Source: an archaeon (lineage in GTDB: Archaea; Altiarchaeota; Altiarchaeia; IMC4; QMZM01). From it: a DNA stretch of 14,437 nucleotides. The notes beneath the pieces were generated by a model, which ran no database searches, was not told the origin of the DNA, and saw only the letters and a program-made list of their open reading frames with translations. This document shows positions 7,482 to 12,409 of the stretch, piece by piece. Both the position numbers and the translations under genes were made by a program. The stretch is from the NCBI GenBank assembly GCA_029933895.1, contig JAOZNG010000015.1, positions 1 through 14,437 on the forward strand. Direction: 5' to 3'. How positions within the stretch are numbered: the first letter of the stretch is position 1; each line of letters starts with the position of its first letter.

Positions 7482-7619
7482 ATGTATTCTTTGGGATGGA
7501 ACGACAATATGATGTCCTTCCTGATCCATGATGTAGTGGTCACATCAGGGGACTATGCTGGTGAAGGGAAGGCTGAGGTCTGCTTCGGGTTCGAGGTTGC
7601 GGTGTTAACCAACCCGTAA
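7482..7619 (+). CDS. Possible small protein (45 aa), unrecognised
   Basis: ATG at 7482 opens 45 codons ending in TAA at 7617-7619. GAGGG (7472-7476) stands 5 nt before the ATG, a well-placed ribosome site. The product begins MYSLGWNDNMMSFLIHDV and ends FEVAVLTNP. It matches no family I know and shows no transmembrane segment or metal motif. It is in the same frame as the preceding gene, separated by that gene's stop and eight sense codons, so it could also be a degraded 3' extension of a once longer protein. The hairpin at 7587-7615 overlaps its end. Real expression is uncertain. Confidence 0.28.
   Translation: MYSLGWNDNMMSFLIHDVVVTSGDYAGEGKAEVCFGFEVAVLTNP
7587..7615. repeat. Bulged inverted repeat near the convergent gene ends
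   Basis: GGGTT (7587-7591) and GGTT (7595-7598) pair with AACC (7607-7610) and AACCC (7611-7615). This gives a 9-bp stem with a 3-nt CGA bulge and an 8-nt loop. It lies between convergent genes but has no following T-run in either direction, so a terminator role is only a possibility. Confidence 0.35.
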
Positions 7620-7669
7620 TCCAGGGCAGATGGAGCGGAAGGACATGGGCTGCAACACACTGTATGTCG

Positions 7670-8932
7670 TCAGGGTCGTGATAGCATGCCCCTAGGATCT
7701 GTGATTTCTCCCCTAATGGCTGATGCCGCTACTGTTGCAGGAGAAGCCAGATAGATGAAAGCCTCGGGGTTGCCCATCCTCCCCCTGAAGTTTCTATTGG
7801 CTGTTGATATAACCTTTTCTCCGTCAGCTGGCACGCCGTTGTGGGTTCCCACACAGGGACCGCATCCAGGCGTTACAACCGCTGCCCCGGATCCTATCAG
7901 GATCTGAAGTATCCCCTCGTTTATGGCATCAAGGTAAACCTGTTTTGAGGCAGGCGCAACAATAAATCTGACATCATTCTTCACCTTCTTTCCCTCCAGT
8001 ATCTCTGAGGCAATCCTTAAATCCTCCAGCCTGCCGTTGGTGCACGTACCCAGGTAGGCTTCCTGTATCTCCAATCCCTCCACCTGAGACAGGGGAACCA
8101 CGTTATCCACCCTGTGGGGTTTAGCTATCACAGGCTCAAGGTCAGAGGCATCCACGTTTATTTCCCTGCTGTATGAAGCATCTTCGTCTGCTTTCACCGG
8201 ATCCGGCTTCCTCCCAGAGTGTTTCTCGACGTAACCCATCACCTTGCGGTCTGCTTCCATAATCCCTGTTTTGGCTCCCATTTCCACCGCCATGTTGCAT
8301 ACGGTCATCCTGGCATCAACAGAGAGGGAGGATATTGCATCTCCGCTGAATTCAGCTGACATGTAGGTTGCTCCGTCTGCTGTCATATCTCCAATAATCT
8401 TCAGTATAAGGTCTTTGGAGTAGACTCCTTCTGGCAGCTCTTCCCTTACATTGATTTTTATAGTTTCAGGAACTTTAAACCACAGCTTCCCTGAGGAGTA
8501 TACTGCAGCCATATCTGTGGAGCCGATTCCTGTAGAGAACACGTTCAATGCCCCATAGGTGCATGTATGGCTGTCAGCTCCCACCACGAGGTCTCCTGGA
8601 ACAACATGACCCTGTTCTGGCATCAGCTGGTGGCATACACCGCATCCTATGTCGTAGACATTAATTTCCTGTTTCCTGGCGAACTCCCTCATCATTTCAT
8701 GCAGGTTGCTTACCTGCTGGCTGGGGCTTGGAGCTGAGTGGTCTATGACGAGAGATATTTTATCGGGATTCCAGACAGCCTCCATCTCCATGTCCCTGAA
8801 TGCTTTAATCGCCAGAGGCGTGGTGCCGTCTTGGCTCATGGCATAATCTATGTCTGCTATCACTATCTCCCCAGCGTATGCTTCCCTGCCTGAATGTTTG
8901 GATAGAATTTTTTCTGCAATTGTTTGACTCAT
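7670..8932 (-). CDS. leuC: 3-isopropylmalate dehydratase / homoaconitase large subunit
   Basis: This 420-residue aconitase-family large subunit is the archaeal LeuC/HacA type, shorter than bacterial LeuC at about 466. The [4Fe-4S] ligands are C297 (GTCTNGRL), C357 and C360 (TPGCGPC). Other family signatures are VIDHSAPSP (62-70), GADSHTCTYGAL (118-129), STGIGSTDMA (133-142) and NRNFRGRMG (379-387). It catalyses a dehydration/hydration isomerisation in leucine synthesis (isopropylmalate) or, in methanogens, in coenzyme B synthesis (homoaconitate); the large subunit does not tell which. A LeuD/HacB small subunit is required and is not in this window. The gene follows the HTH-CBS regulator by 33 nt on the same strand, so it is probably co-transcribed with it. 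No good Shine-Dalgarno precedes its ATG. Confidence 0.93.
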   Translation of the reverse strand: MSQTIAEKILSKHSGREAYAGEIVIADIDYAMSQDGTTPLAIKAFRDMEMEAVWNPDKISLVIDHSAPSPSQQVSNLHEMMREFARKQEINVYDIGCGVCHQLMPEQGHVVPGDLVVGADSHTCTYGALNVFSTGIGSTDMAAVYSSGKLWFKVPETIKINVREELPEGVYSKDLILKIIGDMTADGATYMSAEFSGDAISSLSVDARMTVCNMAVEMGAKTGIMEADRKVMGYVEKHSGRKPDPVKADEDASYSREINVDASDLEPVIAKPHRVDNVVPLSQVEGLEIQEAYLGTCTNGRLEDLRIASEILEGKKVKNDVRFIVAPASKQVYLDAINEGILQILIGSGAAVVTPGCGPCVGTHNGVPADGEKVISTANRNFRGRMGNPEAFIYLASPATVAASAIRGEITDPRGMLSRP

Positions 8933-8965
8933 TTTAATTAATAGGGAATAGGGGATATTAATGCC

Positions 8966-9523
8966 TCAGTGCAGGACCTTGAGGAGGTCTGCGTTGGTTA
9001 CTATACCCCTGACTTTCCCTTTTTCTACAACGAGGACTGCATTGTTGTGTTCCAGAAGGCGTGAGACCATTGAGAGGGGGGATGTGGGGTTTATGAAGGG
9101 AAATGATTCCTCCATGAAGTCCTTGACTTTACGCGAGGGCATGTCCTTGATGTCAACGCCTCTGGACATTTGTTTGAGGACTATCTCGTCTGAGATGGAA
9201 CCAACCATACCATTCCTCATGAATACCGGTAGCTGGGATACGTTGTGTTCCTCCATCAGCTCTATTGCCTTGCTGATGGGGTCGCTGATGTTCACCGTCA
9301 CCACTTCCCGGGACATTATCTCCTCCACCTTTATCTCTTCCCTCTTTAGCTCGTTGAGTGCCCTGAATATGCTCTCTATTTTTGAATACCGTGGGTCTAC
9401 TGTTCCTGCCTCCACCCTGGCTATGAGGGACTGGCTTATCCCTGCCTTTTCCGCCAGCTCTGTCTGTGTTATGCCCAGCTTTTTCCGGTATTTTTTTATT
9501 TCTGTGAGTGACGGAAGCTCCAT
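8966..9523 (-). CDS. HTH (XRE-type) transcriptional regulator with two CBS domains
   Basis: This 185-residue predicted DNA-binding regulator is of the archaeal COG3620 type. An XRE/Cro-like helix-turn-helix covers about residues 6-60 (TQTELAEKAGISQSLIARVEAG is the core). A CBS pair follows: CBS1 about 65-120 (EIMSREVVTV, then ISKAIELMEEHNVSQLPVF) and CBS2 about 132-184 (VKDFMEES, then AVLVVEKGKVRGIVTNADLL). CBS pairs bind adenosyl ligands such as AMP, ATP, SAM or MTA, so this is probably a ligand-responsive repressor or activator. It is divergent from the CBS-bearing homocysteine enzyme and upstream of leuC. Two TATGCATA palindromes flank its promoter, suggesting autoregulation. The ATG at 9523 lacks a Shine-Dalgarno; a TATA box about 28 nt upstream fits a leaderless transcript. 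Confidence 0.9.
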   Translation of the reverse strand: MELPSLTEIKKYRKKLGITQTELAEKAGISQSLIARVEAGTVDPRYSKIESIFRALNELKREEIKVEEIMSREVVTVNISDPISKAIELMEEHNVSQLPVFMRNGMVGSISDEIVLKQMSRGVDIKDMPSRKVKDFMEESFPFINPTSPLSMVSRLLEHNNAVLVVEKGKVRGIVTNADLLKVLH

Positions 9524-9533
9524 TTTGGGGTTC

Positions 9534-9541
9534 TATGCATA
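9534..9541. promoter_or_regulatory. Candidate operator TATGCATA, copy 1
   Basis: A perfect 8-bp palindrome, 11 nt upstream of the HTH-CBS start codon and just downstream of its TATA box. Identical to the copy at 9581-9588, 47 bp away. Bound protein here could block transcription initiation. The operator role is inferred. Confidence 0.4.
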
Positions 9542-9544
9542 TTT

Positions 9545-9557
9545 GAATATTTATAGG
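9545..9557 (-). promoter_or_regulatory. TATA promoter of the HTH-CBS/leuC operon
   Basis: The minus strand reads CCTATAAATATTC, with the TATAAATA centre about 28 nt upstream of the ATG at 9523. This is the archaeal spacing expected for a leaderless or near-leaderless start. A second TATA-like stretch (TTTTATAAATAC) lies about 18 nt further upstream. Confidence 0.5.
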
Positions 9558-9580
9558 ATATCTGTATTTATAAAAGAATA

Positions 9581-9588
9581 TATGCATA
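9581..9588. promoter_or_regulatory. Candidate operator TATGCATA, copy 2
   Basis: Second perfect copy of the palindrome, on the far side of the HTH-CBS promoter. A degenerate third copy, TTGCATAA, follows at 9590-9597. It lies between the two divergent promoters, so it could serve either gene. Confidence 0.4.
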
Positions 9589-9628
9589 CTTGCATAAGAT
9601 ATATATATTCATATTTATAGTAGAATAA

Positions 9629-9638
9629 CAATATATTA
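9629..9638 (+). promoter_or_regulatory. Candidate TATA element of the homocysteine operon
   Basis: AATATATTAA, about 56-65 nt before the ATG at 9694. Archaeal spacing would put the transcript start near 9660, giving a leader of about 30-35 nt with the Shine-Dalgarno AGGTG (9684-9688) 5 nt before the ATG. ATATATATATTC at 9599-9610 is an alternative. Confidence 0.35.
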
Positions 9639-9644
9639 AGTATT

Positions 9645-9671
9645 TTCACCACAGTTCACCACAGCTCACCA
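9645..9671 (+). repeat. 10-bp direct repeats upstream of the homocysteine operon
   Basis: TTCACCACAG occurs twice in tandem (9645-9654, 9655-9664), followed by a partial third unit CTCACCA (9665-9671). The 10-bp period places the units on one face of the helix. They overlap the expected transcript start, so they look like a regulator or leader element rather than chance AT-rich sequence. Confidence 0.55.
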
Positions 9672-9693
9672 TTACAATCCAACAGGTGTTTGA

Positions 9694-11181
9694 ATGAAGA
9701 CTATAAAAGAGATCAACCAGAAAATAAAAAAAGGCGAAGCCGTAATAGTACGAGCCGACGAGATGCCTGAAATCTACGAAGACAACCCCAAAAAAGCAGC
9801 CAAGGAAGTAGACATAGTAACAACAGGGACATTCGGGGCCATGTGCTCCTCAGGAGTCTTCCTCAACTTCGGGCACGCAGACCCTCCAATCAAGATCACA
9901 AAACTCTGGCTTAACGACGTGGAAGCATACTCGGGAATAGCGGCAGTGGACGCATATATAGGGGCAACCCAGCTGAGGAAATACAGGGACTCTGACTACG
10001 GGGGAGCGCATGTTATAGAAGACCTTGTTGCCGGAAAAGAAATAGAATTGAGAGCAGAAGCCTATGGAACAGACTGCTATCCCAAAAAGAAGGTAGAGAC
10101 CACAGTCACCATAGAAGACCTGAACCAGGCAATAATGTACAACCCCAGAAACATCTACCAGAAATACAAGGCAGCGACCAACTCATCCGAGACATTGATG
10201 AAAACATACATGGGAACCCTCCTACCAAATAAAGGAAACGTGTCCTTCGCGGGTGTTGGAGAACTCAACCCCCTGGTGAATGACCCGGACTATGATGTTA
10301 TCGGAGTTGGAACAAGAATATTCATTGGAGGAGCCAAAGGATTTATTGTTGGTGAAGGAACCCAGCATTCCCCGGACACAGGAGCAGGGAACCTCTCCAC
10401 CAGAGGCGACCTCAAAGACATGGACCCCAGGTATGTCAGGGGGTGTAGTATCCCCGGATACGGCACAAGCCTCTATCTTGGTATCGGAGTACCCATCCCT
10501 GTCCTGAACGAGGAAATAGCCCGCAAAACAGCTGTAAAAAACGTGGACGTAAAAACAGAGATCATAGACTACGGAGTGTCCCGGCTGGTTAGGCCGGTTA
10601 TTGGAGAGGTAAACTACGAGCAGCTCTTCTCCGGCAGGATTGAAGTGGAAGGAAAAAAGATTAGAACAAGCCCACTCTCCAGTCTAAAGATGACATACCA
10701 TCTCCTGAAGGAATTGAAGGAATTAATCGAAGACAAAAACTTCTATCTCACAGGGAAGGTGGAGTCCATTCCCAGAAAAGGACATGCTAGATCAATGAAA
10801 CTGAAAAAGGGTACCAAAACCGTTAAGCAGGTTATGACAGGGGAGGTGATTACAGCTAAGGGAGATGCCACCATAAAAGAAATCTCGGCTTTATTAATAA
10901 ACAACCACATAGACCAGATACCTATAGTGGATGAAGTAAACAAACTTCAGGGTATTATAACATCAAGAGATATAACAACGGCTTTAGCCAGGAACATAAA
11001 TAAAATGGCTGATGTCATGACAAGGGATGTCATAACCTCTGACCAGAACGAAGCCATTGACATAGTATCAAGGAGAATGGATAAATATAAAGTGGATGCT
11101 ACGCCGGTCGTGGACAAAAACAGCAAGGTTATAGGTATAATCACCATAGCTGATATAATGAGGAGGGGTGGATCTGGATGA
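9694..11181 (+). CDS. Homocysteine biosynthesis protein, DUF39 domain plus CBS pair
   Basis: This 495-residue homologue of Methanosarcina acetivorans MA1821 and M. jannaschii MJ0100 (COG1900) takes part in converting aspartate semialdehyde and a sulfur donor to homocysteine. The DUF39 domain covers about 1-365, with VTTGTFGAMCSSG (C51), AYGTDCYP (C128), NPRNIYQKY and YVRGCSIPGYGTSLYLGIGVPIPV (C251). C51 and C128 are 77 residues apart, the spacing I recall for the persulfide-forming cysteines of MA1821. A CBS pair follows at about 376-433 and 437-493 (VKQVMTGEVITAKG; MADVMTRDVITSD). The CBS pair of MJ0100 binds SAM and MTA, so end-product feedback is likely. ATG 9694 has AGGTG 5 nt upstream. 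The gene overlaps the ferredoxin gene by 4 nt (ATGA). Confidence 0.93.
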   Translation: MKTIKEINQKIKKGEAVIVRADEMPEIYEDNPKKAAKEVDIVTTGTFGAMCSSGVFLNFGHADPPIKITKLWLNDVEAYSGIAAVDAYIGATQLRKYRDSDYGGAHVIEDLVAGKEIELRAEAYGTDCYPKKKVETTVTIEDLNQAIMYNPRNIYQKYKAATNSSETLMKTYMGTLLPNKGNVSFAGVGELNPLVNDPDYDVIGVGTRIFIGGAKGFIVGEGTQHSPDTGAGNLSTRGDLKDMDPRYVRGCSIPGYGTSLYLGIGVPIPVLNEEIARKTAVKNVDVKTEIIDYGVSRLVRPVIGEVNYEQLFSGRIEVEGKKIRTSPLSSLKMTYHLLKELKELIEDKNFYLTGKVESIPRKGHARSMKLKKGTKTVKQVMTGEVITAKGDATIKEISALLINNHIDQIPIVDEVNKLQGIITSRDITTALARNINKMADVMTRDVITSDQNEAIDIVSRRMDKYKVDATPVVDKNSKVIGIITIADIMRRGGSG

Positions 11182-11567
11182 GCAAATATCTCCTAGAGTA
11201 TTCCTCGGATGTGGTCGGCTCTCCTATACTCTCGAAGGTGATTGTAGAGACAGGAGTGTTGATCAACGTCCTGCGAGCAGATATAGAGCACGACAAAGCA
11301 TCTATTGTGGTCGATATACCGCACGACGAGGACAGGGTGATAAATAGATTCAGGGGGTCAGGGGTTACGGTCAGGAAACTACAGGAGAACATTAAGAGAG
11401 ATATAGAGAACTGTATAGACTGCGGTGCCTGCATATCACTATGCCCTACCGAAGCAATTTATTTCACAGAGGACTGGAGTATTGAGGTGGATAAGGGAGA
11501 ATGCATTCTATGCGAGGCGTGCGTCCTGGCATGCCCAATGAAGGCCATGACTATCCAGGAACACTGA
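11178..11567 (+). CDS. NIL-domain ferredoxin with two [4Fe-4S] clusters (MA1822-like)
   Basis: This 129-residue protein has an N-terminal NIL domain (about 1-70, ligand-binding fold also seen in MetN transporters) and a C-terminal 2x[4Fe-4S] ferredoxin domain. The clusters are C79, C82, C85, C89 and C109, C112, C115, C119, both CX2CX2CX3CP. It matches MA1822, the partner of MA1821 in homocysteine synthesis. Its likely job is electron supply for reducing the persulfide or disulfide intermediate, which is inferred from the clusters and genetics in Methanosarcina. Its ATG overlaps the DUF39 stop (ATGA), with AGGAGGGGTGG 7-11 nt upstream, so translation is coupled. Its 3' end overlaps the next gene in another frame. 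Confidence 0.92.
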   Translation: MSKYLLEYSSDVVGSPILSKVIVETGVLINVLRADIEHDKASIVVDIPHDEDRVINRFRGSGVTVRKLQENIKRDIENCIDCGACISLCPTEAIYFTEDWSIEVDKGECILCEACVLACPMKAMTIQEH

Positions 11568-12247
11568 ACCGTTTTGAATTATCATTTAAGGAATCCAGAA
11601 TAGTTGTCTTATGCGACATGGACTCCCGCAAGGAAGCCAAGGAAGAGCTGGAGAGAACATACATCCTGCTGGAGGAATACATAAGAAACAATCCATTCTA
11701 CCAGTCAACCTATGAGCCCCTTGAGGTAGGGGATAAAGCCCCCAGCATAGTGAAGGAGATGGCTGAGTCCTCAAGAAAAGCTGGCGTAGGCCCCATGGCT
11801 TCTGTAGCAGGAGCATTCTCCGAGCATCTGAGGGATTTTCTGCTGCAGTCTGGTGCCACAGAAGCCATCGTTGAAAACGGCGGAGACATAGCATTGAAGG
11901 TGAACAATGAAGTGACCATTGGATTATATGCTGGCTCATCCATCTACTCGGGGAAGATAGCTCTGAAAATCAAGCCCGAAAACACCCCCCTAGGGGTGTG
12001 TACCTCTTCCGCCTCAATAGGTCACTCCATATCCCTGGGGGAAGCAGATGCCGTTACCGTCCTCTCCGATTCAACACCACTAGCTGATGCAGCAGCCACC
12101 TCGATTGCTAATGTGGTCAGGGGACCGGATGGTGTTGAAACGGCCTTAGAGAAGGTGAAGGATATCAGGGGGGTGATGGGCGCTATGGTTGTCTTAGACA
12201 CTGAATTGGGCTGCTGGGGCAGTCTGCCGGAGATAATCCAGATATAA
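11510..12247 (+). CDS. UPF0280 / COG2122 protein (MA1715-like, ApbE-related)
   Basis: This protein of about 245 residues belongs to the UPF0280 (COG2122) family, whose Methanosarcina member MA1715 was linked to the MA1821/MA1822 homocysteine route. Recognisable segments, counted from ATG 11510, are NRFELSFKESRI (20-31), LEEYIRNNPFYQSTYEPLE (54-72), GPMASVAGA (94-102), VENGGDIAL (121-129), GVCTSSASIGHSISLGEADAVTV (162-184) and LADAAATSIAN (191-201). The fold is related to ApbE flavin transferases; biochemical activity is not established. The start is uncertain. ATG 11510 has GGGAG 10 nt ahead, while ATG 11501 is too close to it and ATG 11531 has only GAGG 13 nt ahead. All give an overlap with the ferredoxin gene (37-67 nt) in a different frame, so the first residues are shadows of the second Fe-S motif. 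Confidence 0.88.
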   Translation: MRGVRPGMPNEGHDYPGTLNRFELSFKESRIVVLCDMDSRKEAKEELERTYILLEEYIRNNPFYQSTYEPLEVGDKAPSIVKEMAESSRKAGVGPMASVAGAFSEHLRDFLLQSGATEAIVENGGDIALKVNNEVTIGLYAGSSIYSGKIALKIKPENTPLGVCTSSASIGHSISLGEADAVTVLSDSTPLADAAATSIANVVRGPDGVETALEKVKDIRGVMGAMVVLDTELGCWGSLPEIIQI

Positions 12248-12299
12248 GCCCACCAATGAAACGAAGAAGGGAGTAGGAGCGAGTAAAACTCACTGTGCA

Positions 12300-12318
12300 T
12301 AAATTGTGCGGCAATTTA
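12300..12318. repeat. Perfect 7-bp inverted repeat
   Basis: TAAATTG (12300-12306), loop TGCGG, CAATTTA (12312-12318). It lies 53 nt after the UPF0280 stop in the gap before the flavoprotein gene. It could be part of the transcript end of the homocysteine operon, a leader hairpin or an operator. There is no T-run directly after it. Confidence 0.45.
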
Positions 12319-12336
12319 CCGTATCGTTGCCAGTTG

Positions 12337-12382
12337 TGATGATTCTCGTAGTCGACACAAACGAGAATAATCAATGTTTTTT
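12337..12382 (+). terminator. Hairpin plus T6 run, probable terminator of the homocysteine operon
   Basis: TGAT-G-ATTCTCGT (12337-12349) pairs with ACGAGAAT-A-ATCA (12361-12373): 12 pairs with one G/A mismatch around an 11-nt loop containing GTCGAC. TTTTTT follows at 12377-12382. The form resembles a factor-independent terminator, and archaeal RNA polymerase stops at U-tracts. The element also sits about 36 nt before the flavoprotein ATG, so an operator or leader role is possible. Confidence 0.5.
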
Positions 12383-12409
12383 AATCCAGTAAACACTATA
12401 TATTGTTTA

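Larger units (their letters stand above)
7458..7669. other. Convergent intergenic region
   Basis: These 212 bp lie between the end of the KaiC-like cluster and the stop of the convergent LeuC gene. Apart from one short ORF with a ribosome site and one bulged hairpin, no gene, T-run or RNA motif was recognised. Confidence 0.6.

Noticed and set aside
9153..9587. Minus-strand open frame shifted by one relative to the HTH-CBS gene
   Set aside because: Composition is biased (many Gly/Arg/Gln) and no domain is seen. It only overlaps the real gene in another frame.
8961..9620. 219-codon plus-strand open frame opposite the HTH-CBS gene
   Set aside because: The minus-strand protein has unmistakable HTH and CBS motifs. 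The plus-strand frame is a complement shadow running into AT-rich promoter DNA.
9534..9671. CRISPR-like repeats
   Set aside because: The repeats are 8-10 bp, few in number and not separated by spacers of regular size; no cas gene is nearby.
12336..12342. GTGATGA resembling a C/D-box RNA box C
   Set aside because: No CTGA box D or D' follows at a suitable distance and no second C' box is present.
12248..12409. Possible tRNA or other structured RNA in the gap
   Set aside because: No acceptor/T-arm pattern such as GTTCRANNC with a CCA-proximal stem was found. Only two local hairpins are supported.
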